Below, one piece after another: positions 32,427 through 45,855 of a stretch of DNA of 64,000 nt. The DNA is taken from the NCBI GenBank assembly GCA_015680685.1, contig MNCI01005009.1, forward strand, positions 116,229 through 180,228, given 5' to 3'. Every line of letters starts with the position of its first letter. Position 1 is the stretch's first letter. The notes beneath the pieces were generated by a model. That model was not told the DNA's origin. It did not search any database and saw nothing but the letters and a program-made list of their open reading frames with translations. The position numbers and the translations under genes were made by a program. The DNA is from Gnetum montanum (lineage: Eukaryota > Streptophyta > Gnetopsida > Gnetales > Gnetaceae).

Positions 32427-33404
32427 ATGGATGGAACTTCCTATATAAAGCCACTCATGTTCAATAGATTTGACTTTACCTATTGGAAGGCAATGATGTA
32501 TGGCTTCTTCAAATAGATGGAGTTTGAAGCCTTGGAATCCATCCTTGAAGGCTACACACCGCTCTTCAATGACATAATAGAAGCCAGCAATCTCACAGCA
32601 AACGAATTCAAGAGGAAAAAGATAACTTCATGTTTGATTCAAAGGTTAAAATTTGTTTATATTGTGCTTTAAATAAATTTGAGTTTAATAAATTAGCTAG
32701 ATGTAAAATGGCCAAAGAAATTTGGGAAACATTAGAAGCTACTTCTAAGTGAACCTTAATATTTAAACAATCTAAATTATTAGTCTTGCAAAGTAAGTAT
32801 GATAAGCTTAAGATGAGAGAAGGAGAGAAAATAAATACTATTTTTCTAGAGAAAATGATCTTGTTGTGGCCATTAGAGGTATTGGTAAAGATTTGCTAGA
32901 AAGAAATGTTATTATAAAAATGATTAAGATTCTACAACCATAATTTAGGCGAAAGGTGACTACGATGGAAGAAATTAGGGATTTTTCAAAACTGAAATTT
33001 GAAGAGCTTCAAAGTGCTCTCATTTCTTATGAAATAAATCTCATAAGCAAAGGATCCATTCAAGAGAGGAAACACATTGCCCTTAAATCAACCACCAAGG
33101 AAAAGAAACCTAATGAGCCAGATGTGGACAGTGAAGAAGAGATGGTCCTTCTCTTAAGAAAGCTACAAAGGCTCATAGAAAAAAGGGTTAAGACCTTCAT
33201 TTAGTAGAGATCAAATTCATTCAAAGATAAATAAAGAGGTTAAAAATTTTCAAATTCTACTTTTGGTTCTTCTACAAAATGTTGGATTTGTGGTGGAAGA
33301 GGTCATATGGCCTCCAAATGTCCTAGTAATGGTAGCTTACAACAAAAGAAAAAATCGATCCTAGATGTCCAACCTCCTAAAAGTTTAGAGTAGCATCTCT
33401 GGAA
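32427..33404 (+). pseudogene. Copia gag on the plus strand
   Basis: From ATG 32427 (MDGTSYIKPLMFNRFDFTYW) it matches plant Ty1/copia gag (UBN2-type), with FEALESI and GYTPLFNDII, an open stretch at 32956-33204, and a complete CCHC knuckle CWICGGRGHMASKC near 33277-33320. It is broken by stops and shifts. It faces the opposite way to H1 and is cut on the right by the D remnant near 33425, so it comes from another Copia copy. Confidence 0.82.
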
Positions 33405-33424
33405 CAGATTAATTAGGAGGCAAT

Positions 33425-33577
33425 ATAATTTTTTCATTCATATCTCGCCACTACAGTCGTTCATCTTGATGCAGGATGAAGGTGAAGTTAGAGATATACT
33501 TATCTAGATGAGTATATACCACCTTGCATTCTTGAGGCATTAGCAGTTTAGTATCATCGCACCTATGAGAAAAAGAT
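33425..33577 (-). pseudogene. Gag N-terminal remnant of copy D
   Basis: About 50 codons matching the start of gag of the gag-only family, including the stretch around TTCATCTTGATGCAGGATGA on the plus strand. The rest of the element to the left is missing and Copia gag lies there instead. Confidence 0.7.
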
Positions 33578-33712
33578 ATTTTGTAATTAAAATAAGATAT
33601 CAGTGTGCTTAAATTATTATATTTATTTTTAGAATGATTTTGATCTTAGGGTTTCTCCTATGATGTTAATAATTTTCACTATGCCTAGATAGCACACGTT
33701 TCAAACAAAAAA

Positions 33713-33731
33713 AGTCCCCATCAATGGCACA
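33713..33731 (-). other. Primer binding site of copy D, degraded
   Basis: The minus strand reads TGTGCCATTGATGGGGACT, two bases from the LTR. Same tRNA-Asp type as copies B and C. Confidence 0.65.
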
Positions 33732-33733
33732 AA

Positions 33734-34520
33734 TGATGAGTGTCGAGTACCCCTATGCCCAATCATATGAATCACTAAGCATTCATACATGATCTGGTCA
33801 AATTCTGTGGACCCTTTATCTTCTGGTACACTAGCCTCTAGGAAGTAGAATTAGCACTGAAGTCATTTTTTGTCTTTCCAATTACACTTGTGATATTAAA
33901 GGAATGGTTAAGTGCAACTAAGGCATATGATTTTTATTATTTTCATGTTTTATGTTTTGGGGGCTTAAAATAAAAGATGAAAAGAATGAAGTAATTTAAT
34001 TTCTAATTTAATCTGACTAGCTATACCTAACCAATACTAACATAAGCATCCTTTCCCATTTTCCTGCACATCCTAAACACATATAACACTATTGGGTTAC
34101 CAAATGTTAAGCATTATTGGGATTACCAAGCATCATGCACATGCTCGAAGTGGTCATACTTATGTGCTTAATTAATTGCTATTTAATCTAGCTTAATTAC
34201 TTAAAATCATTAAAAAATTTTCTGAAAACATTAAATGCATGAGAAAATATTTAATCTAACCAAAGTGTTACAAGGTTTATCAAAAAACTCATCTTTATTG
34301 TTGCACACATTGCCATGCTTAGGTACAATAATGCTTGAATAAAGATTCATATACTCAATGACTTCTACTGTGGGCACTTGGGAAAATATTCTCACTCTAG
34401 GGAAGAAAAACTGCAAGAGCTCTTTTACATTATGACAAAGATTACCATAAATATGATTGGTGAGTGCATATGTATAGGCAAAAATAGACACTGCATTGAC
34501 AAGGCCATGTCAATGCATCA
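33734..34520 (-). mobile_element. 5' LTR of copy D (right end approximate)
   Basis: Starts TGATGAGTGTCGAG and keeps the family blocks (GGTTACCAAATG, TGCTCGAAGTGGTCATACT, TCATCTTTATTG, GACTTCTACTGTGGGCAC). The usual CTCATCA end is not clear; GCATCA at 34520 is the best candidate. The TATA and GATATC regions are too decayed to identify. Confidence 0.72.
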
Positions 34521-37500
34521 AATCATGTGTCGACGAGGCCTAGTTGACGAGGCCTAATCAACATAGCCAATTTACCAATCATAAGTTCTATAGGTATAAA
34601 CATGTGTTATAAAGATGGATATTTTCTTATGATGGTTTTGCAACAATAAGTTATGTTTTTTGTAAGTCTTTAGTAGCTACATAGATAGTTTAGTTATGAC
34701 AACATATATTATATAATCTTACTTGCCTATGACATGAAATTGAATAGTGCACATGTTGAGAAATGAAAGAATTCAAGTTAAAGAAGTGCATTCTTAAGTT
34801 TTTTTTATCATGTTATCATTGAGGGGGTTATTGCTAGGAATTAACACTAAAATATGATAGTTTTATTAAATATTAGAATACAAGTGTCAATATCATTAAT
34901 TAGAAAAAGTTGAAATATTCATTGAAAATGGATTGTTAAATATTTAATATTGTTAAAAATATTAAAGATAACTTTCAAAAGATCTTGGGAATTTTTGGAA
35001 GGTCCTAATAAGATTTCAAACTTATTTTAGAAAAGCTAGAGAAGATTTGGAGAAACCACGAGACATCTATAGATTGATTTGAAAATATCTTACTTATTGT
35101 GCAAGAAACTACATATGTTTTTTGTGATGAAGATTAATATAATTGCATTGCTTGATTGTTTTCCCCACTTTGGAAATGGCTTGGAAGTCACTTTCTTTTC
35201 TATTCTCTTTTTTCATGATGACTTTTGATGTGCTTAATTTTTTATTAATAGTTTATGCTTCACTACATCAATGGTTCTCCCTGATTTTCCAAACACTTTC
35301 ATGCACTAATGCTATTTCTCATTCACAATAAATATTAATTAAGATGGTAGCCCCTCTTTATATCTCTCTTCTATTGCTATTGCTATTGTCAAGATTTTAT
35401 TAAACTCCATTCTTATGTCAAAGGAGTACTTTTTGATCTATCTCTATGCTACTATGTTGTGTGTTTTTTTGTTGGTGGCTTTATGGTGTTGTTGTTTCTA
35501 CTATTAGATAGATGGAGAGATTCAAGGAATGAAAGTGGGATTATTTTTGAAATTTTTATAATTATTTTTAACTCATAAATTTAAAAATTATATTTTAGAA
35601 GTGCTACAAGTTTAACATAACTTACTGCATGGCTTAGCTAGTGTAATGAACATTATGAATTTAGCTTAAGAAATTGGAGCTCATGAGTTTAATTTTTTGG
35701 CTAAAAATATTTAAATAAAATGAGCTTAGATTTATTCTTACCATTTTTTTTAAATTAACCTAAATTTCATGTTTTCTAGGATATTTTAAACTACAATATC
35801 TCTCAAACTGTAAGTTGGATTGAGACATAATTGGTAATGTTGAAATTGTCTCAACAAGTACTATGTATTGGACATGGTTTCAAGGCATGAAAAATAAGTT
35901 CAATTTTTGCAGAAACTAAGTTTGGCTCATTTTATTGAATTACCTATGAGAAAAATTATGACTCTTAAGTGACTTACTTCAGTTTTAACATGATATGCAG
36001 ATTATTCGAGAATGGGATAAGGATTATTAGAGGAATATCTTAGTAGGGTATAATACCTTATTATTAGCTACCAAGTATTATTTTTCCTATCAACCCCTTG
36101 CTATGAACCTTACTACTTAAGTAGAGGGGATCTATAGGTAGTTTCACTTCTATATTTTGGCCAAGAGGTCAACTACCAACCCCATCTAAGAGAGTTCTCT
36201 TCAATCATAGTAAAATAATTTAATATTTTTATTATCATAATGGTAAGGGATAGTTACTAGTCACTTGGACATTGTGAAGGTAAATAAATAATTATTATCA
36301 TGATGCTTGGCTAAGAGATAACTTTTTCATAGAATTATTATTTTGGTTGGGATAACATACATTAGTTTTGATTTTTATTTTCAATATGAAAACCAATTTT
36401 GATTGAAATAATTTGTGATTTTATCAATTTAAAAAATATAAAATATTCTCTCAACCAAATAATAGATATATATCATAAATATATAGTTAAACTAATGGTA
36501 ATCCAATTAGTTTTATCATCAATTCCTTTGATATTGTTGATGATTGGAATCTAAAAGAGAGTATGGAATATTGATTTTGTGGTTAATTGAGGATTTCTAA
36601 CCTTCTAATGAGATAATAAAGGTTATCTACATTGCTTCCCTAAATTAAATCCTAATAGTCTAAGTTCTTACTTAATTAAGGAAGATCTAATACTATTAAG
36701 AAATTGGTGAGAGTTACTTGAAAGAATGTTACCATTACTAGAATCTTTTGTAGTTGATATACCTTGTTTCTTATTCATCCAATCTTAGTATCCATGGAAG
36801 TCAATGATATATATGGTTCATCTTAGCATAATACAATTCCGATGATGCTTCATGGTTCACCTTGGATCATGGCTTATCATTAGTTCTTAGGTTATGGTTA
36901 GATCCCTTGATTATAGTTCACCATGGATCATGGTTTTTTAATATGAATTATGACATCTTGTTTCCAAATGTCATGAAAATGTCAAATATATATAACATTC
37001 AACTTGTGTACTAAATATGATAAGAAAAATGCAGAAGAAAATGAAAAAAAAACTTTATTAATGAGAAAAATGTAGAAATAAATTAATTTATGTAGGTCAT
37101 GCTTTGAGGGTTTGTTGGAGTTATTTTCCTTTGACATTTATTCCTTAAATGCAATCTAGCACTACTACCATAGTTAGGACAATACCTTGTTAGAAATTAT
37201 GCTATTCATCTTCTTGTTCCAGTTTACATGACACCCATTACTCACCTTTACTAGCTTTACAACTTCATGCTAGCACAACCTCTAATTACCAAGTACATAT
37301 ACCTTTGGTTAAATCCCTATATGTCACCTTAAGAAACATGTTTGTTATTATAATGTGTTTTCCATTAAGGGTTTTATTACAATAATTACATTACTTGTTA
37401 TGTAATGATATCATCTTAATTATAGAATAATATCATTTAAGAGTGGTAAAGTGATAAAGTGCCTATTATATTAGTATGTCCAAAGAATGACATCACATCC

Positions 37501-38007
37501 TTCATTGTTTGAGGTCTCTAAGTGATTCCTTAGATGACCTTATTATTTTTAGGATTTTGTAGTAGCTGAAAACTTTGATGCTAGAAGGTTGAAAATCTTA
37601 GAAAGAAACAGTTTAGCTTCAGATCCATAGGCCTTCAAAAAAGGATTTGAAGCACCTTGGATGGTCTTGCCAATCACCCAGGGACTTATAATCTATTACT
37701 GATGTGAAAGAGCAAAATTGCAAAACACATATCTAAAATGTGGAGAAATAGAAAATAAATTTGCACTGAGAAAATGAAACTACAACCTTTTATTAAAATA
37801 ATAAAATTATTTACAGAAACAAAGTGTATATGAGTTCAAATTTCTATGCTTTGAATGTACAAAGAATGAAATGGAGGATGCTTAGAACCTAATTTAGTCA
37901 GTAGGGTGTGCTCTATAGTTAGTGTTACTCCTTCATAATTCCAAGTTTCTACTCCTTAGGCTCATCACTGGTTTCTCTATCCTTAGATCTACATTGTAGA
38001 TGGAGCC

Positions 38008-38045
38008 AGGGGGGGGAAGGGAGGGGGAGTGGGGGTGGTGAGGGG
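38008..38045 (+). repeat. G-quadruplex-capable G-rich block
   Basis: Five G runs of 3 to 9 bases separated by 1 to 6 bases (GGGGGGGGG AA GGG A GGGGG AGT GGGGG TGGTGA GGGG). It lies in otherwise AT-rich DNA. Confidence 0.75.
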
Positions 38046-38289
38046 AATGGCTATGAACTCTTGGTATATGTGCACTACTCTAAATGTGTTTATGTTTAGC
38101 CTGAATGCCAATTGCAAAAATGTCAATGTGGTCAACCTTGGTTTAAATAGATCATGTGGTGTCTGATCCATTGTTGCAAATTTTTGCCATGATTGCTAAC
38201 AAATTGTTGTAAATTTTTGATGTTTTTAGGGCAACTTGTCGCATTGTATCTATCAAATTTGGATACTTTTATGTTGACTCCATATGTTT

Positions 38290-38540
38290 CCAACCATAAA
38301 AATTCAAGGCCCAACATAAAAACTCAAAACCCAAATTTTATACACTAGTTGTGTAGATTTCCCTAGCATAAATAATTCAAGGGCCAACATAACAAACCAA
38401 ATCCCAATTTTTATACACTGGTTGTGCAGGTTGTTCCAATGTAAAAACTACCATGGCTAGCATAAAGACTAGGAAACCTAAATTTTATATGCTGGTTATG
38501 TACATGGCCCTAGCATAAAAACTATAAAATGCCAAATACA
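38290..38540. repeat. Degenerate 73-bp tandem repeat, three units
   Basis: CCCAAATTTTATACACTAG-type sequence recurs at 38330, 38403 and 38477, each followed by CTAGCATAAA-like or equivalent sequence and a block resembling GGCCAACATAA. Unit spacing is 73-74 bp with notable divergence. Confidence 0.7.
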
Positions 38541-39990
38541 GTGACCTATAAAGCATTTTCAGTCTTCTCAAGCCTATATACATGAAAACTGTAGCTTTTC
38601 CAACTTGGAAGATGAGGCATTCATAGCTTATGAAACATTTTTTAGCCTCCATAAGTTGGGATGTATGAGATCTATAGCATTTGCATTACAAATTTTACAT
38701 TTTACATTGAAGATATTACATCAAATCCCATAAATATAGGTTACAATGTTATATTTTGGGAAAAATAAGGTAATTTTATCTCCCATTATTTTTCCAACAA
38801 ATTACAAATAATTTTAATTATAGGTTTCAACATGAATTTTCCTTGGGTTGTTTCATTGGTCCCTCTTTGTTGATGTTTTAAGGATTAACCCAAGAGACAT
38901 TGAAAAAAAATGCAAAACATCATCATAGCTCTATCACTAATGTTTCCTCTTCATGCTTGATTCTATAGTTGTCAAACTATGTTGAAGAGTACCTGCGATG
39001 GTGAGATAGGATTATGATAGAGTGATATAATTGCAAGATGAGTTAAAGGTCATATCGACTATCAAGGAATGGTTACATGGGCCAACAAAGAATTCCAAAT
39101 GTTGACATTAATGTTATGGTATGGTAGTAACACCTTCAATGATCAATGTGATCTTCATGCTTTGTGCTTTGAAGTACTAGTCTCTTGATAATATGTTAGC
39201 AGAACCAGCACTCTACTCCAAGGCTTCTTTAATCATTAGGATTCTCCCTTTGCTTATTTGGAGTTGTTGATATGCATGTTGAGCTTCAATGACCTCTTGA
39301 CTTCTTTGGAAACTTGCTTTTCCATTTTTCTTTCATTTTCATTTCTTTTTGAATTAAACCTTGATTGGGTTTCATTACCAAGGCCAAACTTAGTTTGGTT
39401 TTCTTGTTGAATGAGATGTGTTATATTCAATGAACTCAATGGTGAAGCATAATTAAGGGGATGTCACATGGCCATAGTGCATGAATGTCAAAAATAGATC
39501 ATCCTTGTTATTAGGATATAGAAGGTTGTAATTAGGCTATGGAATTGTAGCTTGAAAGAGGTAATGGAAGTGATATGAGACAATCACTCTTGGCACAACA
39601 GGACAAGCTCACCAAATCTTACACATTAAGGTCATGTGGTAACTTGTTGTTGCAATGAGTTGCACCTTCATGATGACTTTCAGGCTTCATCTTGCAAGCA
39701 CAACTCAAAGAGAACTAGAAAATAAGATAAATAATTCATGTTATTACAAGAAATTACATAAGGCTACATGACATAATAAGCACATTATAGCCCACCATAG
39801 GCTACTATTGGTACAAAATTGAGAGATTTGTGTCTTACATCATAGGTTTTACAAACTTCGTAGTTCATTTATCATGCTAAACATAGAGAGAGAGATGGAG
39901 GTCATGTGAGCTTGCTTGTTGTATGTTGTAAAGGCCATTGATGTCGATCATTTATCCATACTTGTGAAGAAAAGGTTATAGGAAAACATG

Positions 39991-41142
39991 TTAGATGTAA
40001 TAGTGTTTAAGATATGAATGGTTAATTGGATTGGCCAATTCATTCCCATCTATGTTTACCAATTTGAATGCCCCATTGCCATAGGCTTTGGCAAGTAGTA
40101 AAGGTTCTTTCCAATTGGTTAAGAATTTGTCCACATGTTCATGAATGACCTTGAGAAGTAGGTCTCCTTCCTTGAATTTTGGTCTATTTAAATCATGATG
40201 AAATTGTTTCTTCTACCTCTCTTGATATCTTTTTATATGAGCAAGCATTTGTATTTGCCATTTTGCCACCAAATCAATATCAATGGTACACAGCTCCTTG
40301 TTTTTCCCATCATTGATGAAATTAGATAGAGTTTCTCTTGCAAATGGAACCTGCAATTCAAGAGGAAAAATAGCTTTAGATCCATAAACAATGCTATACA
40401 AGGTAACACCAGTTGCAATTCAAAAGATAGTCTTATAGGCCCAAAGTGTGTGGAAAAGCTACTCATGCCACTTATATCTGTTGTTATTTAGAATCTTTTT
40501 GAGCAAGTTTGTGGTGACCTTGTTACTAGCTTTAGCTTGTTCATTACCTTGAGGATAATATGGTGAAAAAAATAATGCTTAATGCTTAGTTGTTGACAAA
40601 AGGTTTATGTTTCTTGGCTACTGAATTATGGTCCATTATCTATGACTATAGTTAATGATATTCCAAAATGAGCTACTATGTTATCTACTATGAATTTACA
40701 AAATTCTTGAGACATTTTTTTCCTCAGAGGAATAGATTTAATCCACATTGTAAAATATTTAGTTGTAGTGATGATAAAGTTATGCCTTGTGAAAGAATTA
40801 GGCATTATAGGTCCAATAATGTCAATTCCCCATTGTTGAAAGTAGTGTGTAACTTAGTTGGTGGCACGTGTATTAGGTTGTTGTGCCATTGATAGGTATT
40901 ATAAATTTAACCTTTTGTAGGTAGCCACTTTCCATATAGGGCCAATAGTATCCTAATCATCTAATTTTTGTGATCATGGCTCTAGGTCCTATACGTCCTC
41001 CACATATACCTTCATGGACATGCTCAAGGATTGTGCAAGCTTTAGTTTTATCCAAGCACACTGACAATATGTCATCATAGGACCTTTGACATATTGTGTT
41101 ATCAGCTATAGTTACATACTTTTTTAATCTTTTACATAACAT
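39991..41142 (-). pseudogene. Integrase of Ty3/gypsy element G
   Basis: Minus strand: a zinc-binding HHCC region (40957-41142, with HEGICGGRIG), a catalytic Asp in IDNGP near 40648, then YYPQGNEQ followed by AKASNK near 40530, where the catalytic Glu of the usual A-E-A-S-N-K is Lys. The C-terminal part (40213-40401) has YSIVYGSKAIFPLEL, and the frame ends KHYYI then TAA at 39991, the usual end of pol in this lineage. Stops and shifts throughout. Confidence 0.85.
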
Positions 41143-41329
41143 TTTTTTGAGAAACAGTCAAATTCTATGGGGATTCACCATGCATTAAGTAAAACTTAAT
41201 ATCTTCATACCACTTCTTTTGAGGGACATTATTAGTGGTGACTATAGAGATTCCTTTGATGTTTTGCATGATGGGAAGAGTGTAGTTCTTTGTTAAAGAA
41301 TGTAACTTACTAAAAAAATTTTGGCATTA

Positions 41330-41730
41330 CACTTAGGGCTAAGATTACAATGGCATTAGCTAAGGTATTCTCAGTTTGGGGTATATTTTGAATGCCAATT
41401 TCTGTAAATTGTTTCATTAGTTTCTTAGCTAGGTCACAATGAGGTTGTAAATGTTTGGCTTTACATGTGTAAACCTTAGTTACTTGGTTAACCATAAGTT
41501 ACAAATCACCTTTTATCATCAAGCATTTGATTACTTGACTATGAGCTACCATCATTTTTCTGATTAATCCCTCATACTCCACCACATTGTTGGTACATGA
41601 AAATTGAAAATGGTAAGAAAAGGATTGGATTACACTAGAAGATGATGTTAAGATGTTAGTAGCACTAGCCTTGTGGGTAGTTGAAGCTCTATCAAAGTGT
41701 ATAATAGCCTTGTAACCCTTAGGTACCTTG
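41330..41730 (-). pseudogene. Second (archaeal-type) RNase H of element G
   Basis: HFDRAST, then CTNNVVEYEGL with the conserved Glu, then KGDL with the conserved Asp, a stop, and VNQVT followed by IPQTENTLANA. This is the extra RNase H that Tat-lineage Ty3/gypsy elements carry between their own RNase H and integrase. Its place here is the canonical one. One TAA at about 41498 splits the domain. Confidence 0.82.
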
Positions 41731-42049
41731 TTAACAATTTTGACATGTTCATTAGGAAATTCAGGATCTATGATTGCATTGTCTTCAACTAGGAAAACTG
41801 TGAGTTGCATGGCTATAGCTTTACCTTTGGCTAAGGCTTGGGAGATGTAATGTAAGTTAAACTTAGCTATTATTACCTTCCACCAGGCTATTCGGCTACT
41901 TTTGTAGATTTTGATCGTTATGGCTCTTAATATGTTATCTTTGCATATAACGCTGACTTGACTCCTAAAGAGATAGTATCTTGACTTCTTCAAGGAGAAG
42001 ATCAAGGCTAGATAATACTTATCAACCTCTGTGGATTGGGTATTATAGT

Positions 42050-43400
42050 CTATTAATGCATGGCTTAAGTAGTATATAGGTAGTTCTACTTCATCATCTC
42101 ATTTTTGACAAAGTAGATAGGCTATGGATGTGTCTGAGATTACAAGGTAGATGTAAAAAGATTTATCCTTTTGTGACATATACACTATTGGTAGTTGAGA
42201 TAGCTCTTGTTTAATGTTTTCAAAGGCTTATTTGTAGTGGGTAGTCCACTCATAGTGAACTCCTTTTTAAAAAAAATGTTACATGAGTTATAGCTTATCC
42301 ATACTCCTTGAGATGAACCTACAGATAAATTACAATCTACCTTGTAATCCCCATAGTATCTTAAGGTTAGTAGGTTCTACCATATTGGTTATGGCCTTAA
42401 CCTTATCAAAACTAACACATATCCCTGCTTCAGACACTACAAAGCCAAGCATCTTATTAGTTTTAATACCAAAGACACACTTCTTAGGATTGATTCTAAG
42501 TTCATATTTAAGACATCATTTAAGTACTAGGTTAAGGTCACATGCATGATCATTGGCCACTTTGGATTTGACTACTATGTCATCCACATGATCATTGAGT
42601 AAGCCTAGCATCTAGTCACTAAATATGTAGGTCATAGCTTATTAATAGGTCGTGCTTACATTCTTTAGACCAAATGGCATCATGATATAATAAAATGATC
42701 CCCAAGGAGCCATGAAGGCTATGTAAAGTTAATGCTTTGGGTTGATCCTAACCTAGTTATATTCCAAGAACCTCTCCATAAAGGACAATTAGGCATGTCC
42801 AACTATAGTATCGATGTATTGATGAGTTGGTCAATATTAGGTAAAGGAAAATCATCTTTAATAGTTGCCTTATTTAGGTCTCAGAATTTGATGCAAATAC
42901 ATATACTCACATTTTTTTAGGAACTATGACTATGTTGGATATCTAATTTTCATAATTAACAACTCAAATGAAACTAACTTGATAAAGTTTCATGATCTTA
43001 TCACAAACTTCCAAGGCTAGATCTGGTCTAATTTGACAAACCTTTTGTTTAATTGGTTTAATATTAAGATTAAGTATAATGTTATGTTGAATTAGGTGTG
43101 GATTGAGACATAGGATATCTTCATATGACCATGCAAAGGTCTTAATGTTATTCTGAAGGACCTTGGTGATGTCTTGAGCCTACTGCAGTTCAAGTAAGAA
43201 ACATAATTTTAGTGTTTTCTCCTCACCATTATGGGTTGTGAATGGAACCTTAGCTAGAGAGTCTTTAGTGATGTCACTAGCCTCAAGATGAAGGATTTTA
43301 ACTACATGTTCAAGCCATTCAAGAAGCTTTTCTATAGAGGCCATGTGGTTGAACAGGCTTTCAATCTCAAGATATAGGTAATCAAGATCAATGGATCACT
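42050..43400 (-). pseudogene. Reverse transcriptase and first RNase H of element G
   Basis: Starts with the FAWSYEDI linker near 43120, then IVPKK near 42920, and a clear palm C-terminal part with YVDDIVVKSK near 42590, ECLKYELRINPKKCVFG-type sequence with a stop, GFVVSEAGI and a LKILWGLQGRL stretch near 42350. A weak RNase H segment follows to about 42050. YVDD is intact, but the middle is scrambled by stops and frameshifts. I did not find protease or gag upstream. Confidence 0.8.
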
Positions 43401-43699
43401 CAACATCACCATAGGATCTATTCAGGCTTAAAGGTAAGCTAAATTACTTCCAGGTATCCATACTCTAGTCTTGCACACCAACCATAAGCACATTAAGTGG
43501 CACTTGTATGATAAAATTATTAAATAATGTAAAATATTATAAAGATAGAACAAAATAAGGTCAAGTCAAAACATAGTGAAACAAGGCAAGGTAGGATAGT
43601 ATATACTCAAACATGGTCATATTTTGCAAATTTTAGTCCTTATTGGGTCATGGTGGAAGGCCTACTTGACTAGGTAGAGTCATTGTAAGGCTTGTGGGA

Positions 43700-45450
43700 G
43701 TTTTCAGGGTTCAGAATTAGCAAGCTTGAACTGAGTTCCACTTCCTCAAAACTTCATACACTATGCCCATGTGCTAGGTAGTGTAGGGAACTATTATGCC
43801 AACATATGAAACTAAAATATGTGGTTTCTAGGTGATCTAGACTCAATTTTGGGCATTCCTAGGCTCTCATGATAGCTTCAAGGACCTGCAAAAGGATTTG
43901 GGTATCATGAATGGTTGTTTTGAGCTCATTTTGAGTGAGGAAAAAGGTAGTTTATGGTTCTTATGTTGGACTTAATAGTTTTTACACTAGCCAATGTATT
44001 TTCCCCAAGGCCATATTGTATTTCTTTCAAAATTTGATTCTAGGTGATTTTTTCAACTAGTTTTTGGGTACCAAGGCCTATGGGTGTCAACATAGTGATC
44101 TAGGAGAGAAAATAAGTTAATGTTGATTTGGGCTAATGAAGTCATTGTAAGCTACCACACCTTGATTTATATGTTAGCCAACATATAAATCCTAGTCCCT
44201 AGCCTATTTATGCTAGAAGAATTGTTTCATGGGTTATCAAATCTAAAATTTTGGCTACATCAGGCTTCAAAAGAAACACATAGGTCTTAGTGTTGAAAAA
44301 TGACATTTTCTAGGTCAAAATTAATCAACGAAAGCTTGTTCTACAATTTTTATGTTCGCAATACATTGACTAACATATTTCTCTTAGTGCATAAGAGTAA
44401 AAGTGATGAAACTGAAATTTTCCATGCCTAACCAAGGTTAGATTATAGCTAGCTTTTACTTTCAAGGTCCCAGGATTCTCCATTAAAATTTTGAGTAATC
44501 TAGGATGTTTAAAACTGGTCCAATCCTTTAGACAATGTATTTATACATTGGATAGCATATAAACCTTGTATTCCAAAGATAAAAAGTGATTCTTGATAGT
44601 TTTTGAGATCATTCGTCTTGATTTATTGGCCTCTAAGGTTATTGGTGTCTGTGGCTAGGATTTGGTGACTAGTATAATGCATTTTGAGGTTATTCAAATT
44701 GGCATAAGGCTTGTTCTTAATTTTTATGCTAGCCATTATGGTATTCAGCATATAAATACTATATTCCTAGTGTAAAAATCCAAGATTTGGATTTGTGAAG
44801 CCAGTTTGATTACCTTTCCTGCTCCTTAGGGCTCCCAAATTACCACTTAGAATTTTGTGCTAAGATGAGGGTTTTTGGTAGCATGAGAGGGTAGAGGAGA
44901 GTCTATTGATGATTTTTATGCTTCATATATTCTCATAAACATAAATTCTATGCTCCCCCAATGGAAAAATTAGGTATTGACTTATTTTGACACCTCTTGG
45001 CTTAACTTCTAAAGTTTCATGGCTATCAGAGATGCTTGCTAGGGTTAAGGATAGGGTTTGATAATTTAGAAGGCGACTCAAGATTTAGTTTGAGTATTTT
45101 ATTTTGGTTATCTCTTAAATACATTGGATAATGTATTTTTCACACATTCCTAGCATAAAAAACCTTGGATAATTATTTTAGCTATTTCAAGCTATCTTGT
45201 AGCACCTAGAGGTTTCCCTATAATAATGCTTAGAGTTCTAGTGTAACATGGAGCTTTGTTGATTACCATTCATCAAATATGAACTACTAGAGTTTTCATT
45301 TACCAATGGTTAAAGCTTGTAACTTATTCCATGGCCTACATGTTTGGCTAAGCATAATTTCCCAACATAAAAATGTGTTGAAGCCTTAAATCCCAATGTA
45401 TAAGGATTTTTCATGATTCATTTTTTAGCACCTTGTGGGGTCCACCTAAG
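43700..45450. repeat. Degenerate repeats with a period of roughly 190 bp
   Basis: A block like TTTTTATGCTAGCCAAT...ATATAAA recurs near 43990, 44165, 44345, 44545, 44735, 44930 and 45120. A second block like CACCTCTTGGCTTA recurs near 44820, 44990, 45190 and 45425. Units are very diverged. The wording of the first block resembles the 73-bp repeats at 38.3-38.5 kb. Confidence 0.4.
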
Positions 45451-45746
45451 ATTAAAGGTTATTCAAGTGAAGATCTCAATCAAGCCAAACATAATTATTT
45501 CTTTCCTTTTGTGAACATTGAGTCCATTGGATGTGAGGTGGACATTTCAAGATTATCAGCTTCTAGTTCCAATGCATAAGTATAAGGGAAGCCCAAGCAT
45601 TAATACTTTTGTGCATGCAACTTTCCTGAGCTTGGTTTCTAGTAGAGGTAGTGCTTGAGAGAAACTCTTTGATAGATCTAGGCTTCAATTTTCAATGTTC
45701 AAGAGAGTATTTCACTCTTCTCCCACCCAAAGGTAGCACAGTTATA

Positions 45747-45855
45747 GAAGAAGTGAAGATTTTGCTCTTATTTTCATAAGATGTTAAGGAGAAAAGGATC
45801 NGAAGAAGTGAAGATTTTGCTCTTATTTTCATAAGATGTTAAGGAGAAAAGGATC
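45747..45855. other. Assembly joint: single N at 45801 between duplicate 54-base sequences
   Basis: The 54 bases beginning GAAGAAGTGAAGATTTTGCT occur on both sides of one N without differences. Most likely an unmerged contig overlap. Confidence 0.88.

Larger units (their letters stand above)
34521..39990. other. No supported gene; unassigned DNA
   Basis: About 5.5 kb with only short frames and no recognisable domain on either strand. It holds a guanine-rich block at 38008-38045 and a 73-bp tandem repeat at 38290-38540. The 3' LTR of G should lie here but I could not delimit it. Confidence 0.6.
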
